From Planctomycetota bacterium (GTDB lineage: Bacteria; Planctomycetota; UBA1135; UBA2386), in the NCBI GenBank assembly GCA_021776805.1, contig JAJFFD010000015.1, positions 1 through 40,239 on the forward strand: a stretch of DNA of 40,239 nucleotides. Direction: 5' to 3'. A model generated the notes under the pieces. That model was given only the letters and a program-made list of their open reading frames with translations, was not told where the DNA came from and made no database searches. Each line of letters starts with the position of its first letter. The stretch's first letter is position 1. The position numbers and the translations under genes are program-made. This document shows positions 8,218 through 16,897 of this stretch, in pieces.

Positions 8218-10818
8218 GTGTATTGGATTCTCGCGACAGCGTACCATCCCTGCGTGCACGACGTGGCGCTCGACCTCCTGATCTTGCTCGCTGGTATCTG
8301 GCTAGTGGCAGTCACACTGCGGCCCCTCGGGCTGCCGACCGTGATGGGCGAACTCATTGTCGGCGTGCTGGTGGGGCCGGCTGTGTTCGGTTGGATCGAG
8401 CCAGACGAGTCCATCAAGATGCTGGCAGAAATCGGGATCTTCTTCCTGATGTTCCACGCCGGGCTCGAAACGCAGCCGGCGCAATTCTACGACGCGCTGA
8501 AGCGCTCGCTCGGCGTTGCCATCGTCGGCGCGATCGTGCCCTTCGCGGTCAGCTTTGGCGTTGCTTCGGCCTTTGGCCTTGGACCGGTCGGCGCCACCTT
8601 CGTGGGATTGACCATGACCGCCACCGCGGTTGTGATCACACTGAAGAGCCTCAAAGACCTCGGGCTCGCCAACACCCGAGTGGCGCGCATAATCATCGCC
8701 AGCTGCGTTATCGATGATCTGCTCACGCTGGTGTCTTTCGGCCTCGTGATCGGCCTGCTGTCCGGCGGCGACTTCGAGTTTACCACCCTCGTGCTCACGA
8801 TCGCCAAGGTGGCAACCTTCTTCGGCGTCGCAGTGTTGCTCGGGCGCGTCGTCTACCCGCGCCTTACTCTGCCCTTCCGCTCCGAGGGCGGCAAGGGCTT
8901 CACCTTCGTGCTGCTCATGGCCATCGGCGCAGGACTGTTTGCCGAGGCCATCGGGCTACACATGATCCTCGGTGCCTATCTCGCCGGACTCTTCTTCGAG
9001 GAGAAGGTCGCTCACCCCAACCTGGTAAGAGTGGTCACCGACCGCGCATACGGCATCGCCTACTCGTTCCTCGGACCGATTTTCTTCATGACACTGGGTT
9101 TCTCGATCACCTTCGATATCAGTGCTTCGGGTGTTGGCTTCATGGCCCTGCTAACCGTGGTCGTCATCGTCGGCCAGGTCCTCAGCGCCGGGAGCATGGC
9201 CCTGCGCATGGGACTGTCCAAACGGGAGGCCCTGACCGTGGGCGTCGGTATGTGCGGGCGCGCCGAACTGGCATTCATCCTGGCGTCGCTGGCACTTGCG
9301 CAGGGCGCAATCGACCAGCCCATCTTCTCCGTCCTGATCTTTACCGCATTCGTACTCAATCTGTTCACGCCCATGGCTCTCAAGTGCTGCGCTGTATTAC
9401 TGGAGGGCAAAGCGGTTCGCGCCGTGGGTGCGACGCGCGGCGTACTGCAGATCGACAAGTTCGGTGCCTACTCGGCGGGCGAGCATGGCGACGGTCAGCT
9501 GCTCCGATCCTTGCCCGACCTTACAGACGCAATCGTCATCTACGGCTACGGGCCAGAGGTCGACGCCTTGCTGGGCGAGCTTCAAGGGCGTGGAATCCCA
9601 GCTCTCGTGATCGAATCGGACGAGGCTGTGGCTCGACAGCTTCTCGAACGCGAGCAAGCAGTCGTCCACGCCACGATTGAAGATGAGACACTCGACCTGG
9701 CAGCGCTGGCCGGCGCACGCGCCCTGGTCTCGAACGGCCCTGACGATCACGATGCCCTGTTCGCACTTCGAGCGCGGGAGCAGGGCTTCAGCGGACCGAT
9801 TGTCGCGCTGATCGACAATCCCAGCCGGAGCGCACCTATGATGCTGGCAGGCGCAAGCGCTGCCTTCACGCCGCAGCACGTGCTCGCCGCCGTGCTCGCC
9901 TCCCGCGCCAGCGCTCGAGTTGGTCCCCGCGTGACGAGCGCCAGGCCGCTGGGCCAACACCTGGAAGTGGCCGAGCTTCGCGTTCACAGCGCCAGCCCGA
10001 TCGCCAACAAGACCCTCGCTCAAGCGCGAATCCGCACCGAGACAGGGGCAAACATCGTCGGACGATGGCTGGACGACGACCTACGCTCTCCCTCTCCCGA
10101 CCTCCTGATCGAGCCAGGCACTATCCTTGTTGCTGTGGGCGATCCGGATAGCATCGAGAAACTGAGCCAGCTAACTCACCCGATCACACAGGAAGGCCCT
10201 ATCGTCGTAGTTGGCTTCGGCGAAGTGGGCCAGAAGGTCGGCGAGTTCCTCACCGCAACCGGCGAGCAGGTTTGTGCGATTGACAAGACGGATCTCACGG
10301 GTGTCGACATAGTCGGCGATGTCCTCGAGCGAGACGTTCTCGAACATGCTGCAGTCGCCAGCGCTCGCGCCGTCATTCTCGCACTCGACAGCGACAGTGC
10401 CACTGTCTTCGCTGCCACTGTCATTCGCGACTACGCGCCGAATCTCCCAATCATCGCCCGCGTCAACCGGACTGAGAACATCGAACGCATCCAACGAGCC
10501 GGTGTCGACTTCCCCCTGTCAATTACCCAGGTTGCAGGCCAACTCCTCGCCCACCACGTCCTCGGCGAGACCGTATCGCTCCAACCGCGCATGAAACTCG
10601 TCAAGCTCCGACCGGGACAACTCACTGGCCAAAACCCTCTGACGGCTAACATTCGCGAACGTACGGGCTGCACAATCGTTGCCGTCGAACACCGCGGCGA
10701 GGTAATCATGGATCTGACCACTTCGCTCATACTCGAGCCTGACGACGCCCTCTACGTCTGCGGCACGAAAAACGCCGTCAATCGGTACTACGACCAATTC
10801 CCCCAATCTCACCAGTGA
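8218..10818 (+). CDS. Kef/CPA2-type cation:proton antiporter with two RCK (TrkA) modules
   Basis: An inner-membrane antiporter of up to 866 residues. Residues about 15-400 are the Na/H-exchanger-type membrane domain, about twelve hydrophobic segments, including LPTVMGELIVGVLVGP, the FLMFHAGLE segment and the MCGRAELAFILA segment. Two regulatory units follow. The first RCK_N starts near residue 439 with GYGPEV, in which the third Gly of GxGxxG is missing, and ends in a TrkA-C domain with SPIANKTLAQARI. The second starts near residue 663 with VVVGFGEVGQKVG, an intact GxGxxG, then a TrkA-C domain with GQNPLTANIRERTGC. The GTG at 8218 is the longest start; the GTG at 8254 (VHDVALDLL) is a good alternative, and neither has a clear ribosome binding site. 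The likely role is K+ or Na+ efflux gated by nucleotide. It is convergent with the next gene, 11 bases away. Confidence 0.88.
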   Translation: MYWILATAYHPCVHDVALDLLILLAGIWLVAVTLRPLGLPTVMGELIVGVLVGPAVFGWIEPDESIKMLAEIGIFFLMFHAGLETQPAQFYDALKRSLGVAIVGAIVPFAVSFGVASAFGLGPVGATFVGLTMTATAVVITLKSLKDLGLANTRVARIIIASCVIDDLLTLVSFGLVIGLLSGGDFEFTTLVLTIAKVATFFGVAVLLGRVVYPRLTLPFRSEGGKGFTFVLLMAIGAGLFAEAIGLHMILGAYLAGLFFEEKVAHPNLVRVVTDRAYGIAYSFLGPIFFMTLGFSITFDISASGVGFMALLTVVVIVGQVLSAGSMALRMGLSKREALTVGVGMCGRAELAFILASLALAQGAIDQPIFSVLIFTAFVLNLFTPMALKCCAVLLEGKAVRAVGATRGVLQIDKFGAYSAGEHGDGQLLRSLPDLTDAIVIYGYGPEVDALLGELQGRGIPALVIESDEAVARQLLEREQAVVHATIEDETLDLAALAGARALVSNGPDDHDALFALRAREQGFSGPIVALIDNPSRSAPMMLAGASAAFTPQHVLAAVLASRASARVGPRVTSARPLGQHLEVAELRVHSASPIANKTLAQARIRTETGANIVGRWLDDDLRSPSPDLLIEPGTILVAVGDPDSIEKLSQLTHPITQEGPIVVVGFGEVGQKVGEFLTATGEQVCAIDKTDLTGVDIVGDVLERDVLEHAAVASARAVILALDSDSATVFAATVIRDYAPNLPIIARVNRTENIERIQRAGVDFPLSITQVAGQLLAHHVLGETVSLQPRMKLVKLRPGQLTGQNPLTANIRERTGCTIVAVEHRGEVIMDLTTSLILEPDDALYVCGTKNAVNRYYDQFPQSHQ

Positions 10819-10829
10819 CGGAGTCCCGA

Positions 10830-13445
10830 CTAGCGCAGAGCCGCAGCTTTCGCGTCGATCTCGCTGAGCTTGAAGCGCACCGAGAGGATGTATGGCTCAT
10901 CACCAGGAGTCCAGTGTCCATAGGTGGTGCTTACAAAGGTGCCATCCGATAAGCACTCGACCCCGGGATAGGCGCAGTCCGCAGCCTGGTGATTATCCTT
11001 CAGGCGCAGGCGGTACTGCCCCGGCAGGCCATGGACGATGTCCTCGTAGCGACCAACCCATCCGACCCAATCCCCGTTGGTGGCACTCTCGTTGGGTCCC
11101 GGTTGATCCCTGAAGGAGATGAAGAGGCGACCATCGGGTGCGTACTTTCCAATGTGGCGATCACCGGTCAGGCTCGCTGGCAATTCTCTAGGTTCGGTCC
11201 AAGTCAAGCCTTCGTCTTCCGAGAAGATCACGAAGGAGTTGAACTTGCGGCTGTTCTCTCGGAGGAGCACGGCGATCTGCTCCCCATCGGGAGATCTGAT
11301 CAGACCAGGTTCGCAGAGATGCGCCAGCTCGTGCTCGGCGATGACGTCTGGCTCGCTCCAGCTGCGACCCGCATCATTGGAAAGGATCTTGAAGACCTGA
11401 AACTTGCCGCGCTCACCAGAATCACGCAGGAATCGTCCATCATCATGGAAGAGTGCCATGTAGCTACCGTTCGCCAGCCGCTCAACAGAGCCCATTGTGA
11501 CTATGCCGCCAAACTCACCGATAGGTGAAAGTTCGGTCCAACTGAGCCCATCATCGTCGGAACTGGCCATGCGGATGGGATAAAGGCCTGAGAAGAGGAT
11601 GAGTCGGCGCTTCCCGTCGTCGTCATGGACGCGATGAATGGTCGGCACCTCTTTGGAGCTTGACCAGCTCTCCGGAACATCTAGCCGCTCGCTCCAAGTC
11701 AGTCCTGCATCCAGACTGCGCTTCATGACGATGGCGCCCCGGCCGTGCCCTTTCGGATAGACGGCGATCATGGTCGTGCCGTCTTCGAGCAGCACGGTCG
11801 TGGGGTGGCCGAGATACTGCCCTGGTTCTCGATCGACGATTACCTGGCGGTGGCTGTCGTCATCGAGGTCGATGAATACGGGTTCGCTTAGGCCGGTGAG
11901 TTTTTGCTCCACTCTTGCTAGACGAGCATCGATCCAGGTGTCCCAGTCATACCAGGGCTTATAGACTTCCTGCGCGCGCTCATAGGCAGCTCGGGCCTCA
12001 GCCGCAGCGCTTTCCTTTGACGACTCATCGGAGAAGAAGCTGAACAGATTCTCTGGATACGAGATCCAGCCCGGATGCAGGGATGCCGCTGCTCGCAGCA
12101 GCGTAGCGGCTGCAACTGGGTCCCTCTCCTCACAGAGCCCTGCCCATGCTGCGAGGTCTTGTGCCTTTCCACCCCCAGTTGCAAGAGCTAGGCGAGCATT
12201 CGTCGGGCTGTCCCATGCGTAGCGTTGAAAGTAGGAGCTAGAAAGAACCTGGCCGAGGGAACATCCAGCAACGATGAGCATGACCGCCACGGTCCTAGTG
12301 CGCAAACTGGGTGGCGGTTCGGGCCGTGGGTACGGGGGATTCACGCCAGCAGCCAAGATTCTGTCGTAGAGGTGTGGATGAGTTGTCCTGCGCCGCATCA
12401 CTGCTGGCACCAGATTTTCCTCATAGAGCTTTTCTAGTGCTGATGCATAGCTGCCCTCATCATGAGTATGCGCACCCTCATCCGCGTGCTCTTCCATCCC
12501 TCGCATAGTCCTCAGACCCAGTAGAACCAGAGCGAAGCAGAGCAGGTACGCTGCCAGGAAGATCAGCCATCCGAAGTTGTGAACAATGGGGACAGCGCTA
12601 CCTAACACCAGGCAAAACAGCAATGGCACCAGCCGTTTCAGTAAGACCACGCCAGGTTCTCCGAGATGTCCGAGCTCGTGCTGGCATACAGCAGCGAGTT
12701 CCCTTTCATCAAGGATCTCGACTGCCATCGTCGTGAAAACGATGGTGTTCTGAACTTGCAGGGCGAAGGCATTCGCTGTTCTTGTATTTAGGATTCTCCC
12801 CTGCACACAAGAGCGGCCAACCCTTCTGGCTTCGCTGTCGATAATCCTCTGGAGGCTGTCCGGAGCAGCTCTCATGAATCCGAGTTTCGCAGCGAGATGG
12901 AAGGCTCCGCCAAGACCCGACCAGAGCATGAGAAGGCTACCGCCAACAAATACGATCACAGTGGCGGATGAAAACTCTGCTGGCATCGCCAAGAGCATGA
13001 TCAATGTGATCAGGAGAATCGGCCTGAGCACCAATAGGATCGTTAGGCGATCAGAGACCCAACTCCAGCGCTCAAGCTCGGCCCTGCGAACCCAGCGCTC
13101 GAGGCGGTAGCCATACTCGAGATAGATGATGTAGATACTCGCGATGCAGAGCAGTGCCAGCTGCGTAATGCTAAGCATCTGGAGCACGCCACATGCTGAT
13201 GTTGCCCAAAGCCCGGCAAGTGCAGCGCAGAACATGCCCGCGCAGAGCAGAAGCTGTCGACTCGCAGCGTAATGACGTGCCCGCTCCGTCCAATGAGCAG
13301 GGATGGCGAGCTTGGACTTGGCCGCATTCAACGCGACTCCCATTGCGAGTGCGGCACAGAGTGTCCAGAGGGTCCAGTGGATCAATGAGCTGGACCAGGA
13401 GGCCCATCCAGGCAGAACCATGCGTGCCGCTTCGATTTCATTCAT
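10830..13445 (-). CDS. Membrane M48 peptidase fused to an exo-sialidase-like domain
   Basis: 871 residues in one unbroken frame. The N-terminal half resembles M48 peptidases: four or more membrane segments between residues 20 and 180, a zinc motif HELGH at 256-260 within AAVCQHELGHLGEPG, two more membrane segments at about 270-312, and the third-ligand motif EEHADEGA near 318-325. A further membrane segment lies at about 382-402 (VAVMLIVAGCSLG), followed by a helical linker. From about residue 530 a sialidase-like domain begins with GQYLGHPTTVLLEDGTTM and YPKGHGRGA and has four Asp-boxes (SLDAGLTW, SDDDGLSW, SNDAGRSW, SEDEGLTW). The peptidase site would face the membrane or cytoplasm while the propeller would face outward. 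It lies 72 bases downstream of another metallopeptidase gene on the same strand. I do not know a described protein with this combination. Confidence 0.85.
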   Translation of the reverse strand: MNEIEAARMVLPGWASWSSSLIHWTLWTLCAALAMGVALNAAKSKLAIPAHWTERARHYAASRQLLLCAGMFCAALAGLWATSACGVLQMLSITQLALLCIASIYIIYLEYGYRLERWVRRAELERWSWVSDRLTILLVLRPILLITLIMLLAMPAEFSSATVIVFVGGSLLMLWSGLGGAFHLAAKLGFMRAAPDSLQRIIDSEARRVGRSCVQGRILNTRTANAFALQVQNTIVFTTMAVEILDERELAAVCQHELGHLGEPGVVLLKRLVPLLFCLVLGSAVPIVHNFGWLIFLAAYLLCFALVLLGLRTMRGMEEHADEGAHTHDEGSYASALEKLYEENLVPAVMRRRTTHPHLYDRILAAGVNPPYPRPEPPPSLRTRTVAVMLIVAGCSLGQVLSSSYFQRYAWDSPTNARLALATGGGKAQDLAAWAGLCEERDPVAAATLLRAAASLHPGWISYPENLFSFFSDESSKESAAAEARAAYERAQEVYKPWYDWDTWIDARLARVEQKLTGLSEPVFIDLDDDSHRQVIVDREPGQYLGHPTTVLLEDGTTMIAVYPKGHGRGAIVMKRSLDAGLTWSERLDVPESWSSSKEVPTIHRVHDDDGKRRLILFSGLYPIRMASSDDDGLSWTELSPIGEFGGIVTMGSVERLANGSYMALFHDDGRFLRDSGERGKFQVFKILSNDAGRSWSEPDVIAEHELAHLCEPGLIRSPDGEQIAVLLRENSRKFNSFVIFSEDEGLTWTEPRELPASLTGDRHIGKYAPDGRLFISFRDQPGPNESATNGDWVGWVGRYEDIVHGLPGQYRLRLKDNHQAADCAYPGVECLSDGTFVSTTYGHWTPGDEPYILSVRFKLSEIDAKAAALR

Positions 13446-13517
13446 GGGGTCAATGAGCTCTCAGGATACTCATATATTCCCTGGCTTCGGATTGACCAAG
13501 GATGGCTGGCCTGATCC

Positions 13518-14612
13518 TCAGAAGCCCGCGTCTCTGCCTTGCCTGACGAAACGCTGCACGTATTCGCTGTGCACGGTGATCGTCCGCTCGGAACGGCTCC
13601 AACCTGCGCCGCCGTCGCCTTCCACAAAGCGGATCGTAACCTGGGAGTGCCAGTCGAAACGCTTGATCGCTGACGTGAGTTCTTGCGCCAGACCATCGGA
13701 ACACAATTGCCTGACGAACTCGCTCTTCGGGTTGCGCACAAGGCGTGCTTCGCCGGAGGCCAGGCCAGCGGGCATCAGGAAGGGCTCGAGAACCCGACGC
13801 CAGGAGCGGTGAATCTCGGTACCGTAGTCCCTCGCATCCTCCAGGTCCCCCTCGGACATGCCGATGACTCTTGCCACCGGGGCGAACTTCGACGCGTCGG
13901 CAGCGATGGCGAGGCCCGCGATCTGAAAGGCGCGACGAGCGTCGCTATTATGTTCGCCCCCGACGCTCCACTCTTCGCGAGGAATCTCTCGCGCTTCGAT
14001 CATCAAGGAGGCGATGCGAGCCTTGAGAACGTCGACGGCGCGACTAGGAAGATAGGTGGTGAGATAGTAGGTCGCAAAGGCATCAGCCACTGTCTCTTCG
14101 TTGCCGAGAACGGGAAGATCAAACTCGCGAATGAGCGCATGCCCGAGTTCGTGTAGGACGACGTGCATGGTCACGTCTCTGGCAAACTTGGAAACCTCTA
14201 TCCCTGGATCAGAACCCCTTCGAGCCTCAGGTTCGCCGCCGGCCGAGGGGCCATGTTCGCAGTTGCAGTGTTTGAACTTCTCGACTTCCGCTGCCAAGTC
14301 GGAGTCGCTGACTTTGAAACTCACAGCCGCCGCTCTTAGGAGCTCCTGTCCGCTGGAGTATTTGCTTTCCGCATCCATGAGGAAAGCTGCGACTTCCGAC
14401 TCCGGCCGCCTCATCCCTCGGACCAGTGCATTGGATACGATGTCTTTCATCGCGCCGGATCGAGTGAGATCGATGCTGCACTTCGATTCGACCGCTACCC
14501 GGGCTTGGTAATCCTGCGCCGTTGCCGGCTGTACGACCAAGCCGAGACCGGAAACAAACAGGGCTGACTTGATTGGACCCAAAGACAGGGCACGTGAAGT
14601 CTGAATGACCAT
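13518..14612 (-). CDS. Exported DUF4344-type putative zinc metallopeptidase
   Basis: The ATG at 14612 is chosen because GGAG lies about nine bases upstream and a signal peptide follows (MVIQTSRALSLGPIKSALFV, cleavage near PATAQ), giving 364 residues. The zinc motif HELGHALI is at 154-161. Downstream, LPVLGNEETVADAFATYYL (168-186) carries acidic residues that probably supply the third ligand, in the manner of DUF4344 'putative metallopeptidase' proteins. Cysteines at 115 and 117 (HCNCEH) could bind metal or form a disulfide. It is the upstream gene of a probable pair with the M48-sialidase fusion 72 bases on. The substrate is unknown; cell-envelope proteolysis is the reasonable guess. Confidence 0.72.
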   Translation of the reverse strand: MVIQTSRALSLGPIKSALFVSGLGLVVQPATAQDYQARVAVESKCSIDLTRSGAMKDIVSNALVRGMRRPESEVAAFLMDAESKYSSGQELLRAAAVSFKVSDSDLAAEVEKFKHCNCEHGPSAGGEPEARRGSDPGIEVSKFARDVTMHVVLHELGHALIREFDLPVLGNEETVADAFATYYLTTYLPSRAVDVLKARIASLMIEAREIPREEWSVGGEHNSDARRAFQIAGLAIAADASKFAPVARVIGMSEGDLEDARDYGTEIHRSWRRVLEPFLMPAGLASGEARLVRNPKSEFVRQLCSDGLAQELTSAIKRFDWHSQVTIRFVEGDGGAGWSRSERTITVHSEYVQRFVRQGRDAGF

Positions 14613-14806
14613 CCTGATGACTCCAGATGAATGAAACGATGGCGGACGTGACGCCCGTCGGTCTTGGAAACTCAATTTGCGCTGCGGCCAAGATAACACG
14701 CCACAGTCTCGGTGGCTCGACGAAGGGGGCGCGCCGCTTCGTCAATGGGCAGTCAGCGCCGCATGGCTTCGGATTCAGAGATCGATCTCGGGCTTGAACG
14801 AAATCG

Positions 14807-14834
14807 CCGGCGCCGCCCATGCGGACGGCGCCGG
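14807..14834 (-). terminator. GC-rich hairpin after the Gly-rich protein gene
   Basis: Perfect 9-bp inverted repeat, CCGGCGCCG at 14807-14815 and CGGCGCCGG at 14826-14834, around a ten-base loop. It lies 29 bases downstream of the stop of the gene at 14864-15964 in its direction of transcription and is followed by a short T-containing stretch. This is a likely intrinsic terminator, though the T run is weak. Confidence 0.55.
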
Positions 14835-14863
14835 TTCGAAGTCTCATAGTCTTGTCAGGAAGG

Positions 14864-15964
14864 CTACTTGACCGCCTTGCAGTCGACCTTCACGGTCAGC
14901 TTCCCCTTCGTGGTCGACTTGGTTTCCATTTCGCCTTCATTGCCACCGAAGTTGACCATCCGCTTGCTGTCGCTCTTGAGGTCAACCTCACCGCCGAGAT
15001 CGATGCTCTCGAAAAGGCCAGTCTCCGTATTGAAGACTGCGGAGCCAGCAAAGCTCAGGTTTGCGGACCCCTTGGCCTCAGCGGCAGCACCGCCACGGCG
15101 ACCACCGCCGCCGCCCAGTCCGAGCTCCTCGGCAGTTCCAGCGCCACTGATCGTGGCCTTAATGGCGAACTTCGCCAAATTGCCTTCGATTGATTCGAGA
15201 CTGCCACTGGCCTTGCAGCTGACGATCTCCGCATTCACGACCGCGATCAGGCTGTCGTTTGGATTGCTGCCTCGACCGCGGCCACCTTGGCCGCCACGTC
15301 GACCGCCACCACGGCCAGCCCGGCCACCCTGGCCCCCTCTTCCACCACGAGCCTGGCCACCTCGGCCACGCTGAGCGCGTTCGGCCTGCACAGGATGCAT
15401 CACCGAACCAAGGGCTTGGAGGAATCCTTCACTGAGATCAAACTCTTCGCCAACCTCGACCTCGCTTGCAGGCAGGAAGCCACCCAGATCGACCTTTGCG
15501 GGCATGCTCCTGGTCAGGTTGGCCGCGACCGGCTGAGCATCTTCGCCCTGACCATCGGTGACGCTCAGGCTGCCATCATTGGCAGCGGATATGAAAACCT
15601 TCTTTCCAGCAAGCGCCCCCGCGATCTTGCTCTCGTTGCCTCCGGAATTACTCACGGCCTCGAGAACCAAATACTCACGCCAACCCGGACCCTCGTTGAA
15701 GGAAGCGGTCTGGGTGACGCTGGTGTCGCCGTTGCCACCGCCTCCGCCTCTTCCACCCCTTCCACCCCTTCCACCAAGGTCACGGACCTCACCATCGAGG
15801 AGGGATTCAGAGGTCCGCGTAACCTCCACTGTCGTTGCGATTTCATAACGCAGGGTGACATCAGCCGTGGATCTCTGGGTCAGGTTGGCTTTTTGAGCCA
15901 ATGCGGGCGCGGCCATTACCGCTGCGCATATAGCTGTCATCGTTGTGCAAGTGATCTTTGCCAT
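14864..15964 (-). CDS. Exported Gly-rich protein of unknown function
   Basis: From the ATG at 15964, with GGGAG about nine bases upstream, the product has 366 residues and a signal peptide (MAKITCTTMTAICAAVMAAP, cleavage near ALAQ). I do not recognise the family. Three stretches are low complexity: GGRGGRGGRGGGGG near residue 62, an Arg/Gly block of about 35 residues near the middle, and GLGGGGGRRGG later. Between them are ordinary beta-rich segments with alternating Thr, Val and Ser; the end is rich in Lys and Thr (STTKGKLTVKV). No membrane segment follows the signal peptide, so it is probably periplasmic or surface-exposed. The DNA at 15750-15775 is a nine-base tandem repeat encoding the first block. 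The CotH protein at 5087-6694 has a similar linker, which suggests a shared physical role for these blocks. Confidence 0.7.
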   Translation of the reverse strand: MAKITCTTMTAICAAVMAAPALAQKANLTQRSTADVTLRYEIATTVEVTRTSESLLDGEVRDLGGRGGRGGRGGGGGNGDTSVTQTASFNEGPGWREYLVLEAVSNSGGNESKIAGALAGKKVFISAANDGSLSVTDGQGEDAQPVAANLTRSMPAKVDLGGFLPASEVEVGEEFDLSEGFLQALGSVMHPVQAERAQRGRGGQARGGRGGQGGRAGRGGGRRGGQGGRGRGSNPNDSLIAVVNAEIVSCKASGSLESIEGNLAKFAIKATISGAGTAEELGLGGGGGRRGGAAAEAKGSANLSFAGSAVFNTETGLFESIDLGGEVDLKSDSKRMVNFGGNEGEMETKSTTKGKLTVKVDCKAVK

Positions 15965-16141
15965 TGGGAAGCTCCCGTTGTGGACTAGTGAATCCCCTGA
16001 ATGGGGTTCAACCCGGGAACGATACCAAAGCAGCCAGGCCTGCAAGAGAGCAGCCGTAAGGATCACAATTGTGGGACAGCACTCGCGGCCTGAGACGGCT
16101 TGTGCCCCCTGCGAACTCCTCTTGCTTGCCCAACATACAGC

Positions 16142-16897
16142 TCATGAGCGCCCGCCATCCACCGACAGCACCTGCCCGCTGATCCATCCCGCGACATCAC
16201 TGGCAAAGAAGAGCACTGCTGCGGCGATATCTTCGGCTGTGCCCAGGCGCTTGCAGTGAATCGAATCGATGATGCGAGCCTGCTCTGCAGTGCTGTAACT
16301 CTCCCATTGCCGCTGGGTCGAAGGGTTCGAAAGCACGAATCCCGGTGCTACCGAATTGACCGTGACCCCTTGGCTGGCAAACTCCCAGGACAACTGCCTG
16401 CTGAGACCCACCACCGCATGCTTCGCCGCCGTGTAGGCCTGGATACCGGTCAAGCTCGGACGCAGGCCGGCGCCAGAGGCGATGGTGATGATGCGTCCGT
16501 GACCACGGGCGCTCATCTTCGGTGCGAGAGCTTGCGCCAACCAAAAGGCGCTGTCCACATTGGCCGCGAAGATGGCCCGCCACTCTTCAGTGTCGATCTC
16601 GGCGAGAGGTCGCCCGACCTGCCCACACACACCGCCTGCCGCGTTGACCAAGATATCGATAGCCCCACAAGTCTGTTCGATTCGGTTCATGGCCTCTGCC
16701 ACCGCCGATCGATCGGAGAGATCGAGAACCTCATGGGCTATATCCAAGTCCGCCGCAGTTGCGGCAACCCCATCCGCATCCAGGTCACAGACAACGACCG
16801 TCGCCCCCGCCTCGCAAAACGCCCGGGCGATGGCCCGGCCTATGCCCTGTGCCGCACCCGTTACCAGGGCGACGCGACCTGCGCAGTTCAACTGCAT
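16142..16897 (-). CDS. Short-chain dehydrogenase/reductase (FabG-like SDR)
   Basis: A classical SDR of 251 residues from the ATG at 16897. The nucleotide-binding motif TGAAQGIGRAIA is near the N-terminus, the NAAGG motif follows, the Ser is in TIASGAG, and the catalytic pair is YTAAK. An Asp ends the second strand (VVVCDLDADG), which favours NAD over NADP. The C-terminus WISGQVLSVDGGRS is typical of the FabG-like group. The start overlaps the end of the ketopantoate-reductase-like gene by ten bases, so it is the third gene of an overlapping chain with that gene and the creatininase-family gene. The substrate is unknown; the company it keeps suggests a small-molecule catabolic route rather than fatty-acid synthesis. 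Confidence 0.88.
   Translation of the reverse strand: MQLNCAGRVALVTGAAQGIGRAIARAFCEAGATVVVCDLDADGVAATAADLDIAHEVLDLSDRSAVAEAMNRIEQTCGAIDILVNAAGGVCGQVGRPLAEIDTEEWRAIFAANVDSAFWLAQALAPKMSARGHGRIITIASGAGLRPSLTGIQAYTAAKHAVVGLSRQLSWEFASQGVTVNSVAPGFVLSNPSTQRQWESYSTAEQARIIDSIHCKRLGTAEDIAAAVLFFASDVAGWISGQVLSVDGGRS

Noticed and set aside
15287..15988. Plus-strand frame of 233 codons over the Gly-rich gene
   Set aside because: It is the mirror of a GC-rich low-complexity gene; the minus strand has a signal peptide and ribosome binding site, the plus frame neither.
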